From assembly GCF_015230015.1 (NCBI RefSeq), contig NZ_JAAKZC010000001.1, positions 1-64,000 on the forward strand: DNA of 64,000 bases. The letters run 5' to 3'. The notes under the pieces were generated by a model, which was given only the letters and a program-made list of their open reading frames with translations, was not told the DNA's origin and ran no database searches. Positions 7,463 to 17,200 of this stretch are shown here, one piece after another (position 1 is the stretch's first letter; each line of letters begins with the position of its first letter). The position numbers were made by a program, and so were the translations under genes. The stretch is from Campylobacter concisus (GTDB lineage: Bacteria > Campylobacterota > Campylobacteria > Campylobacterales > Campylobacteraceae).

Positions 7463-10400
7463 TTATGCCAACAACTCATTTACATTGACATCTTGTATAG
7501 TAAGCGTAAATGTCTGACCGCCTTCATTTACGTTATATATATGGTTTCCATTGCTATCTATTGTAGAAGCATTTGCTACTTCAGCTGAGCCTTCCGTAAA
7601 TGAGCCAACAAATTTATCACCTTTTACGATTAGCGATGTTGCACCTTCGCCACCGACATTTTTTATGAAGTTTGCGATATCTGAAGCATTGAAAAATGTA
7701 AAATGCTCATTAGCGTCTGACATATCAAGCACCTCAAAACCACTTATCTTGCCAGCATTTGTCGTATTAAATGATGCGTCATGAACTTTTAGCGTATCTA
7801 TGCCGTCGCCTCCATTTATAGCAGTGCCATTTAGGCTTACATCCTTGCCAAGATCGACTAAGTCGCTACCGTCACCGCCTGAAAGGTAGGTGTTGGTTAG
7901 CGTCACGTTATCAGCTATATTGATAGTGTCGTTGCCTTTGCCTGAGTTGATGTTTGATGTATCGTAGTCATGCGCAGCTTCGCCTGCAGCTGGACTTAAA
8001 TTTACACTTGATGTGCCAGTTAGATCAGCGTTGATATTTATCGTATCGTCTCCACCTTGAGTGAAAATTTTAACATCAGTATTATCATGAGTGCCAGCTC
8101 CGATAGTCACGCTATCGCCGTCATCTGCGGTATTTATGGTGACCCTTCTAAGCTCAGCGTTATCGATAGTCACGGTTTTTACGCCAGCATTTCCAACGCC
8201 TGCACCCTCTATGTTTGTATCAACTAGACCGGTAGCCTTTGCGACATTTAGCATTACGTTGCCATTTTCAAGCATGATGTTTGAATCCACCATAGAGACA
8301 TCACCATCTACATTTACATGGTCATCTCCGCCATTTGTGTAGATGATAGCCTTGTCAAATGAGCTATTTCCAGAGACGTTAATAGTGTCATTTCCGCCGC
8401 CTGCACCGATATATGTGCTAAATCCATCATTTGAGATCATGGTAACATCTTTTAAATTTATCACATCATCGCCATATCCAGTCTCAATGGCAGCGTTGTT
8501 AAATTTAGCGCCAGTAACATCTATGCTGTCTCTATCGTCACTTACTCCAGCATCAGCTGAGCTAGTGTTTATCTTAGTGTTTGAAATTTCAGCGCCTCTT
8601 TCGATAGTTAATGTATCGCGACCTTTGCCCATCTCTATGTAGTTTGAGTGAATTCCAGCTTGGTTAGCTACTGGATTTGCTACGTGAGCTGGTGAGCTTA
8701 TAGGGTCATTATGTGTGGCGCTATTATTTTTTATTTCAGTGCTGCCTTTGATAGTTAGGCTATCATTGCCCTCGCCTGTGTAGATATCCATAACATCTGC
8801 TTTGGTATCTTGAAGTACGATCTTATCATTGCCATTGCCACTTTTTATTTCAGAGTTATATATACCTGCACTGATGAAATTTAGCATATCACCTGTATCT
8901 GAATCGCCTGTATCGATATCAACTCTGCTGATACTTGCATCAGTAACATTTATAGTGTCATCGCCCTCACCTGTTTTTATAAAGCTATCAGTTCTGCTTC
9001 CTGCATACTCTGTCTCGTCAGTTGTTCCGTTATTAGTAACATAAGCATACATATCGCTTTTAATATTTACAGTGTCATTATCAGCACCAGTATCTATTTT
9101 GGTATTTTTTATAAGCTGATGATTATCGCTTTTTTCGATATTTACAGTATCGTTGCCACTTCCTGTTTTAAACAAGACATTGTCTAAAATCGTACTGCTA
9201 AGGCTTGGACCAGAATCATCTTTTATAGTAAATACATCATTGCCATCGTGGCTTGTAAATCTTGTATCTGTTATAACAGTTCCATTTATATTGAGTGTAT
9301 CTTGATTTTTCTCTCCACCAGCGTTTCCAAGGTCTATCCTAGTACTTTCTACTACAGCATCTTTTCCGGTATTAAACACATCGTCGCCATCGCCCATTTT
9401 TATAACATCATTGGCATTTTCTTTTAGATCATATAACCCACTTGAAAAATAGACTTCCTCTTTGATAGTTATAGTATCATCACCATCTTTTGTGTCTATG
9501 ATAGTTTTCATGGTGTTGCCATTGTCTGGGTCAGAATTTACAAGAGCAGGGTTTAAGCCCTCTGTAGATGCATCTATATTTTCTGTGATATTTATATTGT
9601 CATCATTATCAATGATCTTGCCCTCAGCCTCGCCAGATGTGATAGCAGCGTTGTTTGTAGTTACGCTAAGAGTTACGCCCTCTTTATAAACGCCGTAGTC
9701 TTTTATACCAGGAGCGATATTTGCGCCTAGATCCTCGCTGCTTGCGCCCTCGTTTTGGTTGCCAGCTGTTTGACCGTAGTCATCTATCACTTGCACTCTA
9801 ACCTTTACATTTGCGATATCGCTTGGTGCCACACCACTTATCGTGCCGCCATTTTGTATCGCAGTCCAGCTATGTCCGCCATCAAGTGAATACTCCATAG
9901 CGTTTGAGTAGTCTCTGCCTGCACTTGCACCACTCAAATTTAGCGTTAGATCAGTAGGTGTAGTTGAGCTTGTAGCAGCCGATAGGCCTAGATTATAGAC
10001 TAGATACTCGTTTGGAGTTGCCTCTCTTGCTTCGCCGTTACCATCAAGTGATACACTTAGTGCTACAGGTGTAGCTGGAGTTGCTGGAGTAATAGGGCTA
10101 ACTGGAGCAACTGGAGTTACTGGTGCAACAGGGGTTGTTGGATTTGTTGGGTTTGCTGGGTTTTGCGGTGCAACACTATCGCCTTCGCCATTGTCGTTAT
10201 TATCAGCATAACCGCCGATTGGGCTATTAAAAGAGTCAAAAGCTCTGTTTGCATCGGTTAAATTTCTAAAATTTTCATTGATATTTGCGTAGTGGCCGCC
10301 CTCAGCAAAGCTAGCAGCGCCTAGACTTATGCCATCTCCGCCAGCTCCACCAGCTGCTGCGTTACCACCAGCTGCTGTCTCTTCAAGATCTGTGATGTTT

Positions 10401-10693
10401 GCACCATTTAAAAGAGCATTTTGAAGTGCTGCGATCTCTGGGTTAGCACTTTGTGCGTTTGCCGCCTCTTTTGGATCAAGCGAGATAGTATCTTCGCCTA
10501 CTATCGAGACTTCCTTGCCATCATTTGCAGCGATGACTACCTTCGCATCAGCCGAAGTTGTCTTTATACTCTCGCCCTCATACAAGCTGTCGCCAACTTT
10601 TAAAATTCTCTCATTTCCACTTTTATCGACTGCGATCACTTCAGTTTGACCTGAAATTGATTTTATACTTCCTAGTTTTGCTGCCATATTCAT
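7463..10693 (-). CDS. LapA-like adhesin with GxGxD solenoid repeats (1076 aa)
   Basis: Retention module at residues 1-75 (KLGSIKSISG, DKSGNERILKVGDSLYEGE), then LEETAAGG with the di-alanine at 107-108, close to the position known for Pseudomonas LapA. The segment GISLGAASFAEGGHYANI and a PVTPVAP linker (about 175-210) lead to one Calx-beta/Ig-like domain (AGRDYSNAMEYSLDGGHSW, ending GKIIDNDDN). From about 370 to 1000 there are many repeats of the form TGxGxDTVNI with spacings near 20-35 residues, longer than classic RTX nonapeptides. The tail is FTLTIQDVNVNELLA. The start is supported by the paralogues, a ribosome binding site and a perfect palindrome 50 bases upstream. Calcium binding and adhesion are inferred. 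Confidence 0.87.
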   Translation of the reverse strand: MNMAAKLGSIKSISGQTEVIAVDKSGNERILKVGDSLYEGESIKTTSADAKVVIAANDGKEVSIVGEDTISLDPKEAANAQSANPEIAALQNALLNGANITDLEETAAGGNAAAGGAGGDGISLGAASFAEGGHYANINENFRNLTDANRAFDSFNSPIGGYADNNDNGEGDSVAPQNPANPTNPTTPVAPVTPVAPVSPITPATPATPVALSVSLDGNGEAREATPNEYLVYNLGLSAATSSTTPTDLTLNLSGASAGRDYSNAMEYSLDGGHSWTAIQNGGTISGVAPSDIANVKVRVQVIDDYGQTAGNQNEGASSEDLGANIAPGIKDYGVYKEGVTLSVTTNNAAITSGEAEGKIIDNDDNINITENIDASTEGLNPALVNSDPDNGNTMKTIIDTKDGDDTITIKEEVYFSSGLYDLKENANDVIKMGDGDDVFNTGKDAVVESTRIDLGNAGGEKNQDTLNINGTVITDTRFTSHDGNDVFTIKDDSGPSLSSTILDNVLFKTGSGNDTVNIEKSDNHQLIKNTKIDTGADNDTVNIKSDMYAYVTNNGTTDETEYAGSRTDSFIKTGEGDDTINVTDASISRVDIDTGDSDTGDMLNFISAGIYNSEIKSGNGNDKIVLQDTKADVMDIYTGEGNDSLTIKGSTEIKNNSATHNDPISSPAHVANPVANQAGIHSNYIEMGKGRDTLTIERGAEISNTKINTSSADAGVSDDRDSIDVTGAKFNNAAIETGYGDDVINLKDVTMISNDGFSTYIGAGGGNDTINVSGNSSFDKAIIYTNGGDDHVNVDGDVSMVDSNIMLENGNVMLNVAKATGLVDTNIEGAGVGNAGVKTVTIDNAELRRVTINTADDGDSVTIGAGTHDNTDVKIFTQGGDDTININADLTGTSSVNLSPAAGEAAHDYDTSNINSGKGNDTINIADNVTLTNTYLSGGDGSDLVDLGKDVSLNGTAINGGDGIDTLKVHDASFNTTNAGKISGFEVLDMSDANEHFTFFNASDIANFIKNVGGEGATSLIVKGDKFVGSFTEGSAEVANASTIDSNGNHIYNVNEGGQTFTLTIQDVNVNELLA

Positions 10694-10742
10694 CCTTGTT
10701 AAATTTTTTGACGCATTTTAATGAATTTTATAATTCATGTAT

Positions 10743-10760
10743 ATTGTACCTAGGTACAAT
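10743..10760. promoter_or_regulatory. Palindrome ATTGTAC-CTAG-GTACAAT upstream of the 1076-residue adhesin
   Basis: A perfect 18-base palindrome including the spacer, 50 bases before the start codon at 10693. On the minus strand it continues as TATACA, as in several of the other copies. Confidence 0.72.
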
Positions 10761-11000
10761 AAAGCCCTTAAATTCGGCATTTGTGACACATATATGACAA
10801 ATTTACGTTATCAATTTATATGCTATTTTGATCAAAATAGACCAAATTTCATTTTATCCGTCTTATCTTTTAAGAGCAATTTAAATTTGACGTGTGATTT
10901 GCGTTATAAAACTTATTAAAAATTTTCTTTTAAATTTTGTAAAAAACTTTTAAAATTTTTGATACTTTAGATGTGATAAAATCCTCTCAAATTTTAAAAA
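10761..11000. other. Intergenic region between an adhesin and ilvD
   Basis: Divergent upstream region. It holds the adhesin palindrome at its left end and presumably the ilvD promoter at its right end (an A+T-rich GATAAAAT near 10974). No convincing gene is visible in it. Confidence 0.45.
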
Positions 11001-11012
11001 AAAGGATCAAAT

Positions 11013-12686
11013 TTGAGAAGCGATATTATCAAAAAAGGCTACACAAGAGCCCCACACCGCTCACTTTTACGTGCGACCGGGCTAAAAGACGAGGACTTTG
11101 CTAAGCCATTTATCGGCGTTGCAAACAGCTTTATAGAGATCATACCTGGGCACTTTTTCTTAAACAAATACGCTCAAATTTTAAAAGATGAAATTCGCAA
11201 AAATGGCTGTGTGCCTTTTGAGTTTAACTGCATAGGCGTGGATGACGGCATCGCGATGGGGCATAAGGGCATGCTATATAGCTTGCCTAGCCGCGAGATC
11301 ATCGCAAATTCTATCGAGACCGTGATGAACGCGCACGCGCTTGACGCGCTTGTTTGTATGCCAAACTGCGACAAGATCGTCCCTGGCATGGTTATGGGCG
11401 CTTTAAGGGTCAATGTCCCGACCATTTTCGTAAGCGGTGGCCCTATGAGAAAAGGTCACACAAAAGATGGCAGGCCGATAGACCTTGCGACTGCGTTTGA
11501 GGCGGTTGGTAAATTTGAAACCAAAGAGATAGACGAGGCCGAGCTAAGAGATATCGAGTGCAACGCATGTCCAAGTGGTGGCAGCTGTAGCGGTATGTTT
11601 ACGGCAAATTCTATGAACACACTTTGCGAAGCGATGGGCGTAGCACTCCCTGGCAACGGCACTATCCTAGCACTTACTCCAGAGCGTGAGGAGCTCATCA
11701 GGCAAGCTGCTCGCAGGATCTGCCAGATCGCCCTTGATGAGAAATTTAAGATAAGAAACATACTAAATGAAAAGGCGATCCGCAACGCGCTTGTCGTTGA
11801 TATGGCGATGGGTGGCAGCAGCAACACCGTCCTTCACATGCTAGCTATCTCAAGAGAAGCTGGCGTAAATTTAGACATAAAAGAGCTAAACAAGATCAGT
11901 CAAAACATCGCTCACATCGCCAAGATCAGCCCAAGCTTGCCAAACGTGCACATGGAGGATGTCGGCAGAGCTGGCGGTATGAATGCGGTGATAAAAGAAA
12001 TTTCACGCAGAGACCACGGCATGCTAAATTTGGACAATCTAACAGTTAGCGGCGAAACTTTGGGCGAGCGCGTAAAATCTAGCGACATCAAAGATGAAAG
12101 CGTCATCCACAAGGTGGAAAATGCCTATTCTCAGGTCGGCGGACTTGCCATTTTGTTTGGAAATTTAGCCGAGCAAGGCTGTGTCATCAAGACAGCTGGC
12201 ATCGTTGGCGAGCGTAAATTTAGTGGCAAAGCGGTCTGCTTTAACTCACAAGATGAAGCCATAGCTGGAATTTCAAGCGGTAAAGTGGATAAAGGTGACG
12301 TCGTCGTCATACGCTACGAAGGCCCACGCGGAGGCCCTGGCATGCAAGAGATGCTAAGCCCTACCTCACTCATCATGGGACGAGGCCTTGGCGCGGACGT
12401 GGCACTCATCACAGATGGCCGCTTTAGCGGGGCGACAAGGGGTCTAAGCATCGGCCACGTAAGCCCAGAAGCAGCTGAAGGTGGCATGATAGGCTTGCTA
12501 CGAGACGGCGACATCATCGATATAGACGTCGATAAATACGAGATAAACGTTCGCCTAAGCGAAGCTGAGATCGCAAAGAGAAGAGCAGAATTTAAGCCAG
12601 TCGATAAGGCACTAACCTCTCGCTGGCTAAGGCAGTATCAAAAACTAGTCACAAACGCAAGCAACGGAGCGATACTAGAGGCGTAG
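11013..12686 (+). CDS. ilvD: Dihydroxy-acid dehydratase
   Basis: Converts 2,3-dihydroxy-3-methylvalerate and 2,3-dihydroxyisovalerate to the 2-keto acids of isoleucine and valine synthesis in the cytoplasm. The 557-residue length is normal. The family motifs [11 protein letters not shown] (about 115-125) and [20 protein letters not shown] (about 184-203) supply the iron-sulfur cysteines, and [19 protein letters not shown] lies near the C-terminus. The start is TTG at 11013, with AAAGGATC just upstream; no nearby ATG extends the conserved N-terminus. It stands alone between adhesin genes and converges on thiD with a shared terminator. This is a housekeeping gene inside the adhesin array. Confidence 0.96.
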   Translation: MRSDIIKKGYTRAPHRSLLRATGLKDEDFAKPFIGVANSFIEIIPGHFFLNKYAQILKDEIRKNGCVPFEFNCIGVDDGIAMGHKGMLYSLPSREIIANSIETVMNAHALDALVCMPNCDKIVPGMVMGALRVNVPTIFVSGGPMRKGHTKDGRPIDLATAFEAVGKFETKEIDEAELRDIECNACPSGGSCSGMFTANSMNTLCEAMGVALPGNGTILALTPEREELIRQAARRICQIALDEKFKIRNILNEKAIRNALVVDMAMGGSSNTVLHMLAISREAGVNLDIKELNKISQNIAHIAKISPSLPNVHMEDVGRAGGMNAVIKEISRRDHGMLNLDNLTVSGETLGERVKSSDIKDESVIHKVENAYSQVGGLAILFGNLAEQGCVIKTAGIVGERKFSGKAVCFNSQDEAIAGISSGKVDKGDVVVIRYEGPRGGPGMQEMLSPTSLIMGRGLGADVALITDGRFSGATRGLSIGHVSPEAAEGGMIGLLRDGDIIDIDVDKYEINVRLSEAEIAKRRAEFKPVDKALTSRWLRQYQKLVTNASNGAILEA

Positions 12687-12699
12687 TTTCAAAATTATC

Positions 12700-12730
12700 A
12701 AATTTAAGCCTAAATTTTAGGCTTAAATTT
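12700..12730. terminator. Bidirectional terminator between ilvD and thiD
   Basis: AAATTTAAGCC-N9-GGCTTAAATTT lies between the two convergent genes and touches the thiD stop codon. Both arms end in A/T runs, so it can work in both directions. Confidence 0.75.
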
Positions 12731-13463
12731 ACTTCGCTCCATGCCAAAGTAGGCGGTTTTTGCCTAGCTTTGTGTCGATACTCTCTTTTATAATCTCACA
12801 AATATACTCTTTTGAAAGCCCTATGGCCTCCTCCAAGCTCTTGCCCTTTGCAAGGTAGCAAGCAAGTGCGGTTGAGAAAGTACAACCAGTGCCGCTCATC
12901 ACAAGCGGACTAGCAAGTGGAGTTTTGAAATTTTGCAGCGAGCCATCTTTTCTATAAAGCGTATCTATGCTGCTATCCTCACTTACATGTTTTTTCACGA
13001 TGATATCGCAAGGCAGATCTTTAAAATTTCCACCAAAAAGGACATTTGCCTCGTCTAAATTTGGCGTGGCGACGGTGGCAAGCTTCATTAGCTCTTTTAG
13101 CTTCTCTACTGCGCTATCTTTTATGAGCTTGTGGCCGCTCTTTGAGACGCAGACTGGATCAAGCACGATCTTGCACTTTTGAGTGAGCAAAAAATCATGC
13201 ACAACGTCCATTATCTCCTCGCTAAATAGCATGCCGATCTTTATGGCATCAAAGCTAAATTCCTCAGCAAGCGTGCTAAGCTCGTCTTTAACAAAGCTAG
13301 GCTCAAGACAAACTACGCTTTTTATCGCGTCTGTGGTCTCAGCAACTAGCGAAGTGACCGCCGTTGCGCTATAACAGTTTAGCCTAGCGCATGTCTTTAT
13401 ATCAGCCTGAAGTCCTGCTGTACCGCTATTGCAAGAGCCTGCGATGATTAAAATTTTTTTCAT
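12729..13463 (-). CDS. thiD: Hydroxymethylpyrimidine/phosphomethylpyrimidine kinase
   Basis: Phosphorylates 4-amino-5-hydroxymethyl-2-methylpyrimidine and its monophosphate in thiamine synthesis. The 244-residue ribokinase-fold protein has the N-terminal IAGSCNSGTAGLQADIKT, which corresponds to the family SDSSGGAGIQADIKT; KIGMLFSEEI; DPVCVSKSG; and the C-terminal ATP/anion-hole motif MSGTGCTFSTALACYLAKG. The N-terminal loop deviates slightly from consensus (CNSGTAG), but the rest fits. It is transcribed toward ilvD, from a short upstream gap next to the 170-residue mini-adhesin gene. Confidence 0.88.
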   Translation of the reverse strand: MKKILIIAGSCNSGTAGLQADIKTCARLNCYSATAVTSLVAETTDAIKSVVCLEPSFVKDELSTLAEEFSFDAIKIGMLFSEEIMDVVHDFLLTQKCKIVLDPVCVSKSGHKLIKDSAVEKLKELMKLATVATPNLDEANVLFGGNFKDLPCDIIVKKHVSEDSSIDTLYRKDGSLQNFKTPLASPLVMSGTGCTFSTALACYLAKGKSLEEAIGLSKEYICEIIKESIDTKLGKNRLLWHGAK

Positions 13464-13523
13464 CGGTTTCCTTTTGTAAATTTTGGCTTATTATAGGGGA
13501 TATTAGTTAATTTTTAGGATAAG

Positions 13524-13550
13524 AAATTTGAGCCAAGAGGCTCAAAATTT
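13524..13550 (-). terminator. Rho-independent terminator of the 170-residue mini-adhesin gene
   Basis: TTGAGCC-AAGA-GGCTCAA with A/T flanks directly after the stop codon. The small gene therefore has its own terminator like the full-length adhesins. Confidence 0.75.
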
Positions 13551-14061
13551 ATGAAAGTTTATTTAGATCGTTGTCGATCTCGATATATATCGTAGTTGCG
13601 TCAAAATTTGCATGCTCGTAAGAGTTATCTACTTTTGGCTCGTTTGAGTCAGTTAAAACGTCATCATTTGCGCTATGCTTGTCCGCTAAATTTTCACTGC
13701 TCTCGTGACTAATAGAGCTTTTTGCAAACATATCTTCTACTTTTTCATTCATCTGATCAAGTATCTCAGCGTAGTTTTCTCCAAGAAGCGCTCTAAAAAG
13801 TGCGTCAGTATCGATGCTATTTTCAGCGCTAGTATCAGCACTTACCACACTACTATCAAGCCATATCGTGTCATATCCATTTAGTGATATATCGCTACCA
13901 TCCACTGCAGTGATAGTCACGCTCGCACTTTGACTCTCACCTTTTATACTCTCTCCGATATAAACCTCATCATCTACGTTTAGAACTCTTACACGGTCGT
14001 TTTTATCTATCGCTATAACATCAGATGTGACGCTTTTTACCTTGCCGGCTACAGCTGCCAT
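13549..14061 (-). CDS. Mini-adhesin: retention module joined to an export tail (170 aa)
   Basis: Residues 1-75 follow the retention-module pattern of the neighbours (VAGKVKSVTSDVIAIDKNDR, VLNVDDEVYIGESIKG, VTITAVDGSDISL). The TAAG site and the GVSLGAASF segment are missing; instead an acidic linker (about 80-150) leads straight to TTIYIEIDNDLNKLS, which closely matches the tail TTIFIDVDNDINKQLV of the adjacent 1402-residue adhesin. There is no passenger domain. It has its own palindrome-bearing promoter and terminator and no internal stops, so it looks like a maintained gene rather than debris. It could be a deletion product, or a small protein occupying or regulating the shared exporter; the latter is speculation. 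Confidence 0.8.
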   Translation of the reverse strand: MAAVAGKVKSVTSDVIAIDKNDRVRVLNVDDEVYIGESIKGESQSASVTITAVDGSDISLNGYDTIWLDSSVVSADTSAENSIDTDALFRALLGENYAEILDQMNEKVEDMFAKSSISHESSENLADKHSANDDVLTDSNEPKVDNSYEHANFDATTIYIEIDNDLNKLS

Positions 14062-14117
14062 CTTTATTCCTTATTTTATTTTTTTGTTTATTCTAGTGTT
14101 TTTTATTAAATTTGTAT

Positions 14118-14135
14118 ATTGTACTTTGGTACAAA
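14118..14135. promoter_or_regulatory. Palindrome ATTGTAC-TTTG-GTACAAA upstream of the mini-adhesin
   Basis: The inverted repeat matches the other adhesin copies except for the last base of one half-site. It lies 57 bases before the ATG at 14061. Confidence 0.68.
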
Positions 14136-14188
14136 GATGGTTTTAAGAGCGTTTTTTAAGAGTAAAAATAGGAATTTTAAAAGAGAAA

Positions 14189-14211
14189 TTTGGGCTAAAA
14201 AGCCCAAATTT
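14189..14211 (-). terminator. Rho-independent terminator of the 1402-residue adhesin gene
   Basis: TTTGGGCT-AAAA-AGCCCAAA, with an A/T-rich extension of the stem and a T-rich run after it on the minus strand, just beyond the stop codon. Confidence 0.8.
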
Positions 14212-17200
14212 TATACAAGTTGTTTGTTTATATCGTTATCGACATCTATGAAAATAGTTGTCGGAGTGGCTGAGCTTGTTTGACCTTCATATCTTGTATA
14301 TCCAGCTTCGACACCACTTTGATCTCTAGCCTCAGTAAATCCTTTTAATGAAACGCTATCTTTGCTGTCGCCACTTATTTTTAAGATAGTACTTACATCA
14401 TCAGTGATGCTAAATACATTATCCGCTTTTAAATTTAGTAGCTTAACAGTTTGGTTGTCATTGCCATGCTCATCCATGCCAAGCTGGATCTCTTCAAAAT
14501 TCTTGATCGCATTATTTAAAGATTTATTGTCTATCTTATCAAAGTCGATAGTGCCATCCTTTGCCATTGGACGCATGATAAGCGTATCTGTACCCTCTCC
14601 GCCATCTAGACTTTGAGATAGAGCTGCTCTTGGATTATCAAAAGTAAATACAACCTTATCATTGCCAGCGCCAGCATTTACTAGATCGCCTTTGTTCATG
14701 CCATCATAGCCACTTCTGCCAGCGTCGATGTAGTCGTTACCACTTCCTGTGGTTATGACGTCGTTGTTGTCGCCAGTGATGATTACATTGTTGCCATTGC
14801 CTGTGCGAATTTCATTTTCACCGCGTCCTGCGTTGATCACGTTGTTTCCATCTCCAACGGTTATGATATCGTTGCCCTCAGTCGTTGTGATAACGTTATC
14901 GTTGTTGTTTTCTGCAACTACTCTTGTATTTTTAGCGATATCAGAAACTTGCAAATAGACATCACTTGCTTTTACATCGCCGTTAAATACTGCTTCGAAA
15001 TTTCCATTGTCATCAAGTTTTACAGAATTTGCAGTTATGATGTGTCCATCAGCATCTCTTAAAGTGATACTATCTTTTAGAGCTATGCCTTTTACCGCCT
15101 CTTCAAAGTGTTGTTTTAGCGTGTAGCTTGCACCAACACCATTTTCACTTAAATTTCCACTCCATGTGGTTTTATTTGCCGCTGCGTCATAGCTTAAATG
15201 TGAGTTATTTATAGTTGCGGCTGTTGCATCGATAGTAAATTGAATAGAGTTGTAAAGCAGCTCATCTCCACCTTGATATTTACCATCGATAGAAATTTTA
15301 TAAACACCATCAGCCATCTTGCCATTGCCATCAAGTCTGTTGTTATAGCCTGTAAGCCTGTCATAGTGATCAGGTGTTACATTGCCTATCGGTTTTTCTA
15401 TCGCTTGAGACAATAGAACTTTTGAAACGCCTGTATCAACGTTAGTTGCTACAAATCTAACATCACCAGTGCCCCATGTTATGCCTCTACCGCTATTTAA
15501 AAACTCGCTTACAGTTTGATTATTGCTAGCATTACCAGCTGTTGCATCTTCTGGGATCACAGCTCTTAGGTATGGGATAGCGTCGTTTGAGACGATCCTT
15601 GAGCCATCAGCTCTAAAGCCACTCTCACTCATATCCATAGTACCCCACAACTTCTCAGCTGAGCGGTTATTTGCATTTGTAGTTGTGTCGTTGCCGTTTT
15701 CAAACTGCGTCATAGTTGGAACTAAAATTTCATTTACATGAGTATATTTTGTACCAGCTTTGTCAGTCATCTCAACTTCTATCTTATCGCCTAGCTTTAT
15801 CTTGTGATCGTACTCAAAGCTTAGCACACCATTAGTTGGCTTAGTAGTGCCAACAGAGATGATCTCGGTAGTTCCGTCTGCCTTGACCACTTTTATGCTC
15901 TCGATCTTATCGCCATCTTCGTAGTTTTTGAGGTTAAATTTAAGCGTATGGTGCAAGCCCTCGCTATCATTTTCGATGATCTTGATGTTTTCTATAGTAA
16001 CTGGAGTCTTATCAACTACAAATTCGCTAACTATCGTGCTCTTGTCGCCATTTGCAAAGATCGCAGTTGCTTTGATGTTATATTTGCCGTCATTTAGTTC
16101 ATTAGATGTGACTTCAAATTTACCATTTGCAAATTCACTTTGACTAAGCTCTTTTGTAAATACTTTATGTCCATCTTTGTCAAGCACAGTGATGACCGCT
16201 TTAGTTGCACTGCTATCTATGCTGCCTGTAAATGTCGGAGTCTTATCGCTTAGTACTGGTAGTGGCGCATTAGATGAAAATTTATCAGTTTGAGCGATGT
16301 CATCAGTTGTATATTTATAATATTTAGTTGCATCGTTTATACCTGTATTTGTATTTGCACTTACACTGCTTGCATCATCATCGGTCGCATCTATTAGGTC
16401 TGTAGCGACATTATTTAGTTTAGTTGATTTTGCCTCTGCCTCGTTGCCTACAAGGTCGCTAACTTTAGCTGTGTATGTCGCTTTTGTATCGCTTGTTTTA
16501 AACTCAACCTCGTATTTACCGTCTTTTACAACTGCTGTATGGCTCTCGCCGGTGCTTGATGTCACAGTTACGATCTGTCCATCTTCTACATTATCCACAG
16601 TTCCTGTGATCTTTTGAGTTACTTTATAGACATTTCTTGTTACTGTATCTACGTAACTGTCAAAGTCGGTTGAATTTAGTTTTATGCCACTTGCCTCTGA
16701 GCCAAGTATGCTCTCAGGTCCGCCATCTTTTGAAACTGTTAGTTTTAGCTTGCCCCAATAGATGTAGTTTGCATAGCTCATATCAAAGTCGTAGTATCCT
16801 GCTTTATCAACGTGTAAAGTTGTAACTGTAGCTCTATTTTCTGAGTGGATAGTGTCATAATCGACCATTGTAACGCCATCAACCTTAAATCTCACGCTAT
16901 CGTCAGTGCCTTTTGCGTCAAATTTATAGTCCCCTGGCTCAAGATACATAGTGCCTTTTAAATTTACCATCGCACCAGCTGTTGTGTTTTTGCCATTAGG
17001 AGCATCTCTTAGGGGATGAATATCGCTACCTTTTGCATTGTCGATGAAGTACTCAAGTGCTCTAAAATTTGGAGCTACCCACTCACTATTTGGAGTTACT
17101 ACATTACCATCAAGATCGATCTTGCCGACCATATTGTGAGCACCGTCAAGTCCTGAGACTGTTCCTGCGTCGTTATCAGTGTTATCCCTATCTCCACCTT

